From the NCBI GenBank assembly GCA_027924645.1, contig BSBN01000445.1, positions 1,860,001 to 1,924,000 on the forward strand: DNA of 64,000 nt. Direction: 5' to 3'. The first letter of the stretch is position 1. Each line of letters begins with the position of its first letter. Below the pieces are notes generated by a model. The model worked only from the letters and a program-made list of their open reading frames with translations, made no database searches and was not told the origin of the DNA. The stretch comes from Cunninghamia lanceolata (taxonomy: Eukaryota; Streptophyta; Pinopsida; Cupressales; Cupressaceae). Below, piece after piece: positions 1 to 11,020 of the stretch. The translations under genes and the position numbers were made by a program.

Positions 1-291
1 TGTCACTTGGTCACCTCTGAACAACTGCCAGAACCAGTTTTACTCATATGGCCATAACTTCTCCAAATCTTCATGCGGACCTCTCAAATCTTGACTAGAT
101 CATCTTTAGACACATATCTACAAACCCTTTGATGCGCATTCTATGATCTTCATCTAGCTAGGATCTTCACTTCATAGAGCTTCACTGTCTTCACTATTTC
201 TGATAGGACTAATTTTCTCAATATCCTCAGCACACAACTCATCCAATCCTTGACATCAATGACAACACCGGTTAGGGCCATACTTGCAACA
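1..291 (-). repeat. Element A 3' LTR (partial)
   Basis: Matches the 5' LTR from about 5870 to 6160 at high similarity by eye. Read on the minus strand the LTR begins TGTTGCAAGTATGG at 291, directly after the polypurine tract. Relative to this copy the other LTR has a short extra stretch near 6108-6125. Confidence 0.92.
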
Positions 292-719
292 ATCTCCCCC
301 TTTGTCATTGATGGCAACATATGATGTGAAAAACTATTTTAACCATCAAGACAAGAACTTCTCCTCACTAACTGACACAACTTCCCCTATCAATAGCAAT
401 CATTCATATGTCTTCTCTTTCTTTGCTCCTCCCCCTTTGATGAGAAACCACTTTTGTTTTTCACATGTCTTCTCTCCCCCTTTGACATCAATGGCAAAGG
501 GCACATACTTGCATCAATACTTTAGAATCATATAGATTGCTCCCCCTGAGTGGCAGCTTCCTATCATCAATCCAGTCCACAAGATATGACTGTGAGATGC
601 ACTAGACTAATGCACATTAGTGCACCTTAATTCAGAGCTGGAGGGGTAATAACCCCTAACTTCTCCCTGAGATACTCAAAAGAGTCCTTCGGTAGAGGTT
701 TAGTAAAAATCTCTACAAT
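292..719 (-). promoter_or_regulatory. Element A 3' noncoding region with several polypurine tracts
   Basis: The primary tract (minus strand AAAGGGGGAGAT) is at 292-303, next to the LTR. Further G-rich copies lie upstream on the minus strand, for example near 428-436, 475-485 and 541-547. The stretch 302-319 is the inverted partner of 250-265 inside the LTR, so the primary tract sits in the loop of a potential hairpin. Small ORFs here look fortuitous. Confidence 0.75.
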
Positions 720-1424
720 CTAATCCTTTAAGGGCACAAACTCCAATATAACTTCATTCTTGTTCACTTGCTCGCTCAAAAAGTGAAACTTGATGGATAT
801 ATGTTTTGTCTTTGAATAGAACACCAAATTTTTTGATATATTTATTACACTTGAGTTATCACAGAAGATTGTGATAGGTTCCTCATACTCCACTTTGATG
901 TCTCTTAGCATTTGCTTCATCCACAATACTTGAGTGCAACTACTTGCTACTACAATATATTCTGCTTCTACAGTGGATAGAGATATTGCCTCTTGTTTCT
1001 TGCTCAACCAAGAAATCAATCTTTTCCCAAAAAATAATACACCACCATTGGTACTCTTCTGGTCATCCACATCTCTTTCCCAATCAGCATCTGTATATGT
1101 GTGAAGAGAGAAATCATGATCCCTAGGATACCATAAACCATACTCAACTATTCCCTTTAGATATCTGAGAATTCTCTTGATTGCCATGACATGAGATTCT
1201 CTAGGATCAGCTTGGAATTTGGCAACAAGACCAACAACATTCATAATGTCAGGTCTAGTTTGAGTAAGATGCAGTAGTCCTCCAATCATTGAAATGTACT
1301 TTTTCTGATCAGCCTTGGGAGATTCATCATCTTTGCTCAGTTTACACCCAGTTACCATGGGAGTATTCATTGGCTTTGAATCTTCCATCCCAAATTTCTT
1401 CAACAATTCTTTCACATATTTGGT
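720..1424 (-). pseudogene. Element A RNase H and RT C-terminus
   Basis: The 231-codon reading frame covers the RT connection and the copia RNase H. Visible motifs are TGCKLSKDD, QTRPDIM, the RNase H acidic YTDADW, then SWLSKKQEAISLSTVEAEY and the VLWMKQML helix. The acidic residues of TDADW and EAEY are kept, unlike in element B. The frame ends with FVPLKD at 720, close to the usual pol end. It is separated from the RT part by a TAG replacing a CAG codon (ISQTKY to IS-stop-TKY). Confidence 0.9.
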
Positions 1425-2336
1425 CTATGATATGAAGATTCCTTTCTTTGTTTGAGTGATTTGTAGACCCAAGAAGAAATTCATTTCCCCAAACATAGAC
1501 ATCTCAAATTCACTTTTCATTTGATTTGCAAAAGTCTTGCACATACTATCTCTTCCTCCAAAAATGATGTCATCAACAAATACTTCAACAATCAAGATGT
1601 TTTCATGATCAATCTTGAAGTACAAGTTACTGTCAGCAGTACCTTTGTTGAAACCAATCTTCAAAAGATGTTTATCCAATCTTTCATACCAGGCCCTTGG
1701 GGCTTGTTTGATTCCAAACAATGCTTTCTTCAACTTGCAGACCATATCACCATCATCAGACAATTGAAATCCATCTGGTTGCTCAATGTATACTTCTTCC
1801 AAGTCACCATTTAGGAAGGAAGACTTGACATCCATCTGATATAATTTGAAATCCTTGAAGGTAGCAAAAGCAAGAAATAATCTGACTACTTCAATTCTTG
1901 CCACCGGAAAAAAAGTTTCTTCAAATTCAACTCCTACTTGAGAATAACCCTTACAGACCAATCTGGCTTTGTTTCTAACTACTTCACCATCTTCATTCAG
2001 TTTATTCCAGAAGACCCACATGGTCCCAATCACATTTTTGTTTCTAGGTCTAGGAACAAGATCCCAAGTGTGATTTTTCTCAATCTGCAGCAACTCTTCC
2101 TCCATTACTTTGGCCCAGCTTTCATCATTGCATGCTTCACTTACTATTTTTGGTTCAATCTTTGAAATTAGACAATACTTCTCTAACTCTTGAGCAATCT
2201 TTCTTGTTTGAACACCTTTGCTTCTATCACCTATGATCTAGTCTTCAGAATGATTTAGTCTTACATACCTAGGAGTTTTTGGAATTTCTTGCACTTCTAT
2301 ATCTTGGATAGGTTCATTCAAACTTATCTCTTCTTC
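1425..2336 (-). pseudogene. Element A reverse transcriptase and integrase-RT linker
   Basis: Copia RT (RVT_2 type) read at 1425-2105, with [35 protein letters not shown] and the active-site core [10 protein letters not shown]. The upstream linker (2106-2336) has NHSED followed by an in-frame TAG that occurs at the same place in element B. The usual VAKGYSQ appears as VCKGYSQ. It would reverse transcribe the element RNA within virus-like particles, but this copy cannot make a full product. Confidence 0.9.
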
Positions 2337-3475
2337 CTATATTTCAGGATTCTTCGGATCAGTCTGAATTTGAACTACAAAAGGGGCTAGATCTTCTTGG
2401 ACCAGAACATCATTCTGATCATTTGCTTCATACTCATAAAACCTCAAGGGATTTTCAATGCCTTCATCAACCTTCACATTTGTACTTTCTACAATCTTTC
2501 TTAATCTCTTGTTATAACACCAGCATGCTTTGCTTTGAGTAGAGTAACCCAAGAATATTCCTTCATCACCTCTAGCATCAAATTTACCAAGGTCTTCATC
2601 TCTTTTAATGTAACATTTACTACCAAAGACTCTAAAATACTTCATAGTTGGAGTGATGCCAAACCAGAGTTGATAAGGGGTCTTACCAGTAGTGCTTCTG
2701 ATTTGTACTCGATTAAGGGTATAGACAGTAGTGCTTACAACTTCTCTCTAGTAGATCTGAGGGACATTTGCTTCCATCATCATGGTTCTAGATGCTTCCT
2801 AGATGGTCTAGTTCTTTCTTTCCACTACTCCATTCTGCTGTGGAGTCCTTGGAGTAGATAACTGTCTCTTTATCCCATATTTCTCACAGAATTCTATGAA
2901 CTCTTTAGATGTGAATTCACCACCTCTATTAGACCTAAGACATTTTATGTTTAACCTAGTTTCATTTTCTACCATAGCCTTGAATATTTTAAACTTTTCA
3001 AGGGCTTCATATTTCTCTTTTAGGAAAGTCACCCACATCATCCAAGAGTGGTGATCAATCAGTAACATAAAATATCTATCACCTTGCGGACTCCTAATTC
3101 TTGCTGGTCCACATAGATTAGTGTGTACTAAGTCTAACAATCTCATAGAAGATTGTTCCTTACTTTTAAATGTGACTCTTCTCTGCTTACCCAACTGACA
3201 TTCTTTGCACAAACTGTTAGTAGGTTTCACTAGTCTTGGAAGATCTCTTACAACCTGAGTGTTTCTTATCTTGATGATATTATCAAAATTTACATGACAC
3301 ATTCTCCTATGCCATAACCAACTCTGATCAATTTGAACAAGTAAACAAGTTTTACCAATACCAAGTGGAAGATGCTACCTTTTGTTTGAGTATCAGATGC
3401 AATTTCTGTTCCAGAACTTTCAAAGATCTTACATTTTCCATTTTTGAATCAGAGATCATAGCCTTTGTCCACCAA
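2337..3475 (-). pseudogene. Element A integrase, catalytic residues lost
   Basis: The zinc-binding HHCC module is visible (WHRRMCHVNF then CKECQLG), followed by the DDE core. Both core aspartates are changed to asparagine: HTNLCGP where B and L have HTDLCGP or HIDLCGP, and RSNRGGEF where B has RSDRGGEF. The glutamate in NGVVERKN remains. Stops replace tryptophan and glutamine codons just after VERKN and at the IYWREV position. The C-terminal part (2337-2645) has the FRVFGSKCYIK and GIFLGYS motifs typical of copia. Confidence 0.9.
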
Positions 3476-3787
3476 CTACCCAACACTGAGAAGAATATGC
3501 TTCAGACCTTCAACATACAGTACACCATTGCTTTTTTTCTTTCCATCAAAAGAAATAGTTCCTCTGCCTCTGATTCTGCCAGTAGAATTATCACCAAATT
3601 TTACAACTCCTCCATATCTTTCCATATCTATGAACTTATTTTTATCACTAGTCATATGGTGGGAGCATCCATTGTCAATGACTGATTCATCCTTTTCTTC
3701 AACTTGAATAGCTAGAGCTCTTTCTATCAGTTTATGATTGACAGATTCAATGTGCATTGGATCTTCTTCCTTGATGGCAATAAACAC
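3476..3787 (-). pseudogene. Element A protease region
   Basis: Copia aspartic protease segment with the sequence VIDNGCSHHMT, where the usual DSG is DNG, then FGDNSTGRIRGRGTISFDG and VLYVEGLKHILLSVG. The frame is the same as that of the gag segment above it, broken by one TAA near 3860. It ends at a TAG after LLSVG and a TGA eight codons later; both stops are also present in element B. Confidence 0.87.
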
Positions 3788-3862
3788 CCAGTCACTTCTG
3801 GATTTATTTCCTATCTTTGATTCATCATCTTCATGAACATAGTAACATTTCTTTTGGAATCT

Positions 3863-4756
3863 TTATCTATTTGGATTTTTCCTTGAAAATCTTTCTGGAC
3901 ACCTTGAGGCAAAGTGACCAATCTTGTTACAACTGAAACATTTGAAGGGCAATTTTCCTTCATACTTACCAGATCCTCTTGGTAGTCTTTTTGCAATAAG
4001 GGCTTCAAGTTGAGTAGCTTCTACCTCATCTTCTTCTAGATATTTTCTTGCTTTTTCATACCATGATAATTTCTTTGAGGAATTTTCTCCTAGATCATAC
4101 CTTTGTTTGCCTTTTACAGAGGCATTAGATTTGAATGCAGATTCAGTCTTGGGAGGTGCATCTCCAAACTCAGCCAATTCAAATGCAGCTAATTTCCCAA
4201 CCTATTGATCCCTTGTGATATTTGATAAAGATTTGAATTCCTCAATAGCAACAACCTTATGTTTGTAAGCAGGAGGTAAGGATCTGAGAACTTTGGCAAT
4301 AATCTCATCTTCATCCAAGGTTCCACCAACACATCTAATGCCACAAACAAGCTCATTTACTTTTGGCATAAATGTAGTGATATTTTCATCTTCATTCATC
4401 TTCAGGTTTTTGAATTTTCCTTTCAGACTTTGTAGCTTGGCACATTTAACATATTTGTCTCCTTCATGTAGAAGTGTCAGCTTTGACCAAATTTCATATG
4501 CAGTTTTTAAATCCATAACATTTATTATCTCTAAATCAGATAAGGCACTTAGTAAGGCTTCTTTAGCTTGAAGGTTATCTTCAGCATCTCTGATTTCATC
4601 TGTAGTTGTTGGACCATTCTTTGGATGAATATACTTCTTTATAGTCATGTTCCAATATTGAAATCCCATACATTGCAAGTGACATTCCATGTGGATTTTC
4701 TAAAGAGTGTAGTTTGTTCCATCAAACCTCAGACTATCCTTTTTGTAGGAAGACAT
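3863..4756 (-). pseudogene. Element A gag with one CCHC knuckle
   Basis: Begins at ATG 4756 (MSSYKKDS) after the primer site. A TAG replaces an expected tryptophan codon at about residue 19. The body is the UBN2-type gag (EIWSKLTLLHEGDKYVK, ENITTFMPKVNELV, EIIAKVLRSLP). The knuckle CFSCNKIGHFASRC is intact. Two frames are needed to read it (4202-4690 and 3863-4177). It would have packaged element RNA. Confidence 0.9.
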
Positions 4757-4798
4757 CCTAGATCTCCTCAAGTAGTTAAGCTCTTTTAGAGGAACTTA

Positions 4799-4810
4799 GG
4801 TTTGATACCA
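4799..4810 (-). other. Element A primer-binding site
   Basis: Minus strand TGGTATCAAACC, two bases inside the LTR end. This is a decayed form of the initiator tRNA-Met complement TGGTATCAGAGC seen intact in element B. Confidence 0.85.
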
Positions 4811-4812
4811 AT

Positions 4813-6160
4813 TGTTGGTTTTACAACAGACAACTGAGAGGGGGGTGAATCAGTTGTCATAAAAAATTTCTTTTCTTTAAACACTTAAATCCTTCTTATA
4901 TTTCTACAACATAATAACAATTCAATCATGGAAGTACAATGCAATAATTCAAGAGAAGAAACACATTAACACATATGACACCAAGATTTTAACATGGAAA
5001 CCTGGTTAAGGGAAAACCACGGGGTGACTAACCCAAGATTGTATTCTCTATTAAAAGAACAAGAAGAACAAAATGACACTTTCCAATTAGGGCTTACTGC
5101 CCAAGCACACTGCTCACAAGAGGCCGATTGCCTACAGGAGACACACTGTGTATAGAATAATATAAATATTACATACTTGAACTGGAGATTAGTATCTTCA
5201 CCATGATTGAGACAGTTCCATTTAAGCTCAACACTTCTGCTCTGCTTTTCTCTTTTCTCTTCTCTACCACTTTTTCATCTCAACCAAGGATACGTTGAAA
5301 TGACTTCACAAATCTTATTTATACAATACATCAACTTTGGGATAATCATCAAGGTCGGCACAACATACTTTATTTTATTATAAAGCAATTACAAAAATAT
5401 AACTTGATTTGTTACAAAGACTTCATGTGTATCACCACACTTTTGGCCACACATATCTGGGACTTCAATCTTCTTTGAGGAACACGCCATGCTTTGTAGA
5501 ACATCTTCAAGATCATCCACGAGATGTGTAAAACATCCGGTCAGCCATGATTTGGAAGAACGCCATCACCCGAGAGTAAATATTCAATTACGAGCTTAAT
5601 CTTCAATGCGGACCGCCAACACGAACTGGACACAATCTAGAACCACTTCTACTTACTGAAATCATTCACATCTTCATCTGGAACCTCAAGAACATAGTCT
5701 ATCATCACTGTCACATTAGAATAAATGCTTGCGGACCTCCAGACCATGAACCAATTGAGTTGTCAATTCACATTGGCTTCCTAAACATTCCACCAAATTT
5801 GTAGAACAAGATATTGCATTTCTAAATCTCACCAAACCTATTTGTGTCACTCTATCACCTCTGAACAGCTACCAGAACCAATTTTACTCATATGGCCATA
5901 ACTTCTCCAAGTCTTCATGTGGACCTCTCAAATCTTGATAAGATCATCTTTAGACACATTTCTACAAACCCTTTGATGCGCATTCTATGATCTTCATCTA
6001 GTTGGGATCTTTACTTCATAGAGCTTCATTGTCTTCACTGTTTCTAATAGGACTAATTTTCTCAATATCCTCAGTACATAGCTCATCGAATCCTTGACAT
6101 CAATCTAACAAGAGTAAGTTGACATCAAAAACAACACCGGTTAGGCCCATACTTGTAACA
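4813..6160 (-). repeat. Element A 5' LTR (1348 bp)
   Basis: On the minus strand it starts TGTTACAAGTATGG at 6160 and ends CCAACA at 4813. A TATA-like box (minus TGTATAAATAAG) lies at 5314-5325. The bulged hairpin motif lies at 4993-5021. The pyrimidine-rich CACCCCCCTCTC stretch near the end is shared with all copia LTRs here. Confidence 0.92.
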
Positions 6161-8042
6161 ACAATAAACTTGGAGGGTACCTTGAATGCTATGGTATCTC
6201 ATGGAAATCTTAAGCCAATAGCACAATTATGTGATGAGTATAATGATGTAGTCAAAAACATCATTGAAACTATAGTGGTGAGATTTTTGGAGATGTTTAA
6301 TAAGGCTCTCCTTGAAGTAATTATAGATCTACCAGATAGCTTGGGCAATATCATGTTTGCTAGAAAGGAGGAAGCAATGGAAAAAGACTTAGAGTTAAGA
6401 GAACATGCATTAATAGAGTTGTGTCTAGATATAACTATTGAGGAGAAAACAAAAGTCACCAAGATACTTGGAAAAAGGTTTGACATAAAAGCAAGGACCA
6501 ACATTTTGATGTCTGGGGACATAGAGAAATTGGTAGAGGACATAGAAAAAGTAACTCTCAATGTCTTAAGAGATCTCAATATCCCAACAATTCATGACAA
6601 GGAAAAACCAAATGTTGGTGATGATATTTCCCTACCAAAAGTTAGCTTAGATTAGGTCTTAAATCAAATAGAGACAACTCCTCTGATAAGCCTAGGAAGA
6701 GATGCATAGATGAAAGAGCAAGAAGAGGACAAAAATCTTGAGAACACAAAAGCCCTTCTAGAGCAAAATGAAACTATTGTTAAGGGAGATTAGGTTGAGG
6801 AAAAAGAAAAGGCAAGCCCCTCCCTAGAACATAAAACCAATGAGCAAGAACCTATGGACCAAACACCTCTAGTGCAGACCAAAGAAGAAGAAATCTCTCA
6901 TGATATGGTAAGAGACACTGTTGCAGATACTCAAGATATTGTTAGAGAGTTTTTGGAGAAGCAATAAGAAGCTTAGATTTTGGATTCACCTGAGTTGCTG
7001 CAAGGTCCTATCAACTTGGACTCCATGACGCATCTGCGAAAATTAAAGTTAGGGTCATTTGTCCAAGCCAAGACTCAAGAAGAAATTTTGAAGTCCCATA
7101 TTCAGGACAATGATCTCATTGATAGGGCATCTAGTTTATTAGAAAAATTGATGCCTAGACTGCAGAAGGATACATCTCTAGCCCCCACTGAGCAATTTAA
7201 GAGGCTAATAAACTCTACAAGTACACATTTTGAGTCCTTTGAAAAGGCCGCAGAAAAGAAAGTAAGTGCAGAAAATGATGCTAAAAGGTTAGTAGAGTTA
7301 AACAATAAAGCTTCTCAAGATAAAGTCTTGTTAGACAAAAGTATAGAGTATGCAAAAATAGAAATTAAAGAAGCAAGTGAAATATATCAAAATTGTCTCT
7401 CTTGGCCAGATACAACAAAGGACATAAAGGAGAAAATAAATGAGCTAGAAGATAAGATCATGAGGATATATAGGAGCTGTGATTTGGTAAAGGATGCCTT
7501 TGGGACTCAACGAGGTAAAGTAGAAGTAGTTCACTCTATTATTCATAAACTACAAACTCAAAGAGAGACTATCAAACATAGAATGGGCTAGCTCAGGGAG
7601 ATAGTTAGCTTTAAAATTGCATCAATAGCCATACTAGTAGCTGCTACAAAGAAAGCAAAGCAAATCACTGAAATCCTTGTCACTCTAAAGAAAAAAGAAG
7701 ATATGGTGTCTTAGATCAATGGACACATCTTAGTTTTGAGTGCTATCAAAATTTGATGGGATCAAGATGTAGCTCAGCTAAGGTAACTTTACTCTGACAT
7801 TCTCCCAGCAAAACTATAAGACTTTTTGTTCTTAACTTCACTTGTAAATATACGAACAATGAAAAAATAGTTTTGGCAACTTGTACATACACCTTTTCCA
7901 TTGATGTCAAATGGGGAGAAGAAGAACCAGTGAAAAATAGCCAAATATCTAAGGGGGAGAAGAAAAACAGGGTGTACATAGTAAGGGAGAGCAGTATGAA
8001 CACTTTTGACTAAGTGTTGCCATCAATGCCAAAGGAGGGGAT
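6161..8042 (+). pseudogene. Element G ORF2 (coiled coil, unknown function) and 3' noncoding
   Basis: Reading frames 6119-6655 and 6980-7591 belong to one broken, highly charged, alpha-helical ORF; the first few codons come from the LTR of element A. The C-terminal half (ILDSPELLQGPINL, LIDRASSLLEKLMP, STHFESFEKA, SWPDTTKDIKEKI) matches the C-terminal half of ORF2 in element F at 62.8-63.6 kb. The N-terminal half does not match F. I do not recognise the family. The 3' noncoding part holds a degraded second polypurine tract near 7910 and the primary one at 8030-8042. Confidence 0.75.
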
Positions 8043-9556
8043 TGTTGGCAACATGGTCAAGAGACACTATTGATCTAAGTATGATTTGATGTTGTCATTG
8101 ATGGAAATAATCAGATATGATTGGGGACGGGTCTGGAGGCAACTTTTGTATAGTCTTTGTGGTTCAGAAAGAATGACTTAATCAAAATGACTAAGTGTTG
8201 GTAGCTTACTGAGTTAGTGATAGAGATTTGATTGGTACTCCTCTGTAGATGGAGATTTTGGTATGTGATTCTAGTATGTTCCACATAATTGTTTGATGTT
8301 TCTATACTCCAAATTTCATGTCCAAGTAATCTCTGGAAGTTACACCATGCATTGCTTAAGTCCGGATGAACAGAGTTCAGTTATGAATAGTGCATAACAC
8401 CTGAGTATCTTACTCCACATTCCTCTACTATTAGTTATTTCAATTTGTGGTTTTGAGGTGTTGTAAACACATGTTAGGAGTATCCAATTCCATATTTGTA
8501 GAGTCTGAGGTTTACCTGATGATCATCTACAAGCTCTTAAGTATCGACACTTAGATTGACAGTGTTTCATAGTGACAGAGTCAGTAGTTAGAGATCCGAA
8601 GTTTACACCATAAGAATATTATGACTTGCAGTTCTGAAGGTATGTTAGGAGACGTGTAATGAATGTCTGATATGGATTTTAGAGTCCCATGTGGTCCGCA
8701 TTAGAAGTTGTGATATGACAGTAGAATTGGTTAAGTGTATACTTAAGGATGAGGCCAACATACAAGTTGGATCAATGTGTGATAAATATATATTGTTTGG
8801 ATCATCATTCTAAGTGGTTCTATAATAGGTCCATACTTATATGAAGGTTCTTGAAGGATTACATTGGTCCGCATAACTTCCTGTGAAAAGAATTCAAGCT
8901 GACAAAGTATAACTTTTTATGTACATGTTTCATCTCTAGCTAGCCGACATAGTTTTGAGTTAGATCTTGTTGTAGATATAAATACTTGATGGATTTCAAT
9001 GTTAAGGGATGTGATGACTTATTGAATTCATATGTGTGCAATCTAACACCATTTTTGTGATCTAAAAAGTGCAGTAAGAGTACAGAGGACAGAAGAATAG
9101 AATAGATGTGAGTAGAGAAGAGAAACAAAGTAGTCATGATGAAGAGCTTTGAATCTATATTTTAAGCTATCAATGGAATTATATTCTAGTAGTCAATAGA
9201 TGCATTTGTAATAGTTCTTAATTGGTAGTGAGCCTTTCGCTTTTCTCTTCTATCTTTCTTTCTCAGTGGGTAGTGAGTCCACATGGATAGTGAGTCCACA
9301 TGTAGTGAGCATTTCTATGTAATATCTTGTAACCGGTTATAATATATTGTGAGCTAACACTCACCATGGTTTTTCTCTTTTTGGGTTTTCCACGTAAAAA
9401 TCCTGGTGTCTATGTGTTATGACATTGTGGCTACTCTTCCTATGTTTATTTTTCTTTCATGTTATTGAATTTGTTAAATGGATTAAAGAACATGTGAAAG
9501 AATGGTTTTATAGAATACTGATTCACCCCCGCTCTCAGTATTCCTTGTGTTCAACA
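8043..9556 (+). repeat. Element G 3' LTR (1514 bp)
   Basis: Starts TGTTGGCAACATGG and ends GTGTTCAACA. It is related to the F LTRs (same start, same CTCAGTATTCCTT end). A TATA box TATAAATA is at 8977-8984. Several AGTGAG(C/T)C words lie at 9228-9310, and the bulged hairpin CATGG...CCACG is at 9365-9394. Sequence after 9556 is copia pol of element D, so G sits in D. Confidence 0.9.
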
Positions 9557-9759
9557 GGACTCCCACTGCTAAATATTTCAAAATTTTTGGAAGCAAATGT
9601 TTTATTAGTAGAAAGGAAGAATAGGAAAGGATGATGCAAAGTATGATGAAGGTGTTTTCCTTGGGTAATCTACTAAGAGAAAAGCTTACCAATGCTATAA
9701 CAGAAGACTAGGGAAGATTGTTGAAAGTACAAATGTTAAGGTTGATGAAGGGGTCATCT
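9557..9759 (+). pseudogene. Element D integrase C-terminal fragment
   Basis: Translates as TPTAKYFKIFGSKCFISRK, then after a frameshift GKIVESTNVKVDEG. This is the same segment as FRVFGSKCYIK...IVESTNVKVDEG in A and B, the integrase-to-RT linker of copia pol. It is cut on the left by the LTR of G and on the right by element P. Confidence 0.88.
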
Positions 9760-10703
9760 CACAATAATGGGTTACACTTTTTCGCCAAACTTGACATTGA
9801 AATCAAAATTTTGAACTAAATCTTCACTTTCTGACACCTATAGCCACTAAAATGTTAGGAATTTGAAGATGATGCAAACTAGTGATTTGTGAGATTTTGT
9901 TTGTAGATTCTAAATATATATTTTTAAAAAAAATTAGATTTAAATTGTAAAAAATTTTGCATCTCCTTTGATAAATAGTTTTTAATAGTATACAAATTTT
10001 TTTAAAGTGGTGTATTCTGTAGCACATAACTTTTTTCTACAAAGGATAAAATTCTGATTCTTTTGAATTTAGATTGGTAACACCGATATATAGGGCATGC
10101 ATTTGGTTTTATAATATTTTGTTGAATATTTTTTTAATTAAGTTTTGAAATCAAACCAATTATAATTTAGACATAGGCATATTTTGTAAAACATAACTTT
10201 TTCTGTATGTATCAAAATTTAATTTTTTTTATTGAAACAAAGACATCAATACCTAGGGCATAGATATTTTTTAGAATTTGTTTTCACTAATTAACTAATT
10301 TTCCATGTGTGTAGAATGGAGAACTTGATGTTTGGTGAAAAACCTACATTCACAAGAAATAAAAAATAAATATAATAATCAAATTAAATATATTTAAAAT
10401 AATACTTTTTGGGAAGCTTATAATAAGGACTACATACTTACAAAACCTAAATTTTAAATGAATTCATTTGATCCCCCAAAAAGTAAATCAAAAGTGGTTT
10501 TTTATTAGCATTTTGATAGGTGTAGAGGAGACTCCATTATAGGTATGGTTTAAAACTAGTGGGGTTCTATCTAAGGGGTTTGATCAAACCCTCTTCAATT
10601 AAAATCTTTTAAATGAAACCTTTCAAGGCTTAAATCATTATATTTTTTAAAAATATGTGATTTCAACAAAAATTAGGATGTCCCAAAAAGTGTAACCATT
10701 GTG
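9760..10703 (+). mobile_element. Element P, non-autonomous terminal-inverted-repeat DNA element
   Basis: The left end CACAATAATGGGTTACAC runs into TTTTTCG. The right end, reversed, reads CACAATGGTTACACTTTTT, giving an inverted repeat of about 20 bp with a 2-3 base gap. The interior is AT-rich with no ORF of note. It holds two diverged copies of a roughly 170-bp segment (around 10013 and 10183, each with CATAACTTTTT and TAGGGCAT). It interrupts the D pol linker. I could not find a clean TSD, so the superfamily is open. Confidence 0.65.
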
Positions 10704-11020
10704 GTAGCACTCGAAGACATATAGAAGTATTCAGAAGAGTATGAATATGTATCGGACTTAGATGGGTTCTCTTGGAGAGAAAAGAAAAATGCTACAAAAG
10801 GGGAAGTGCAAACTGAAGAAACAGAGATGTAGGTTGAAGAATAAATACCTCTGGAAAGAACCTCTAAAACACCCAAGTACATGCAAAGGCATCACATTGA
10901 AGACCAGATCATGAGTGATAGAAGCAAAGGATTATGGACAAGATGCAGAGCTACTAAAGAACAAATAAATCTGTGTTTAATTTATAAAGTTGAACCTAGA
11001 ATAGTGACTGAGGCTTGTGA
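10704..11020 (+). pseudogene. Element D integrase-RT linker
   Basis: Copia linker sequence resuming after element P: RTSKTPKYMQRHHIEDQIM, SDRSKG, EQINLCLIYKVEPRIVTEACDD. It matches the [16 protein letters not shown]...KVEPRTVNEACND stretch of element B. The expected next part, the start of RT, is absent; the frame continues directly into a gag-like coiled coil. Confidence 0.85.

Larger units (their letters stand above)
1..6160 (-). mobile_element. Copia element A (Tork-like), minus strand, 3' LTR cut by window edge
   Basis: A reverse-oriented Ty1/copia element. The order on the minus strand is 5' LTR (4813-6160), primer site, gag, protease, integrase, RT, RNase H, polypurine tract and 3' LTR (1-291, its far end outside the window). 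It is closely related to element B at 46 kb, sharing LTR type and coding layout. Coding sequence is broken by many stops. It lies inside element G, since G-type ORF2 sequence starts right after 6160. The TSD cannot be checked because the other end is outside the window. Confidence 0.93.

Noticed and set aside
944..4789. Plus-strand ORFs across element A (for example 2535-2861, 3365-3685)
   Set aside because: They are shadows of minus-strand gag-pol reading frames, which have clear copia motifs.
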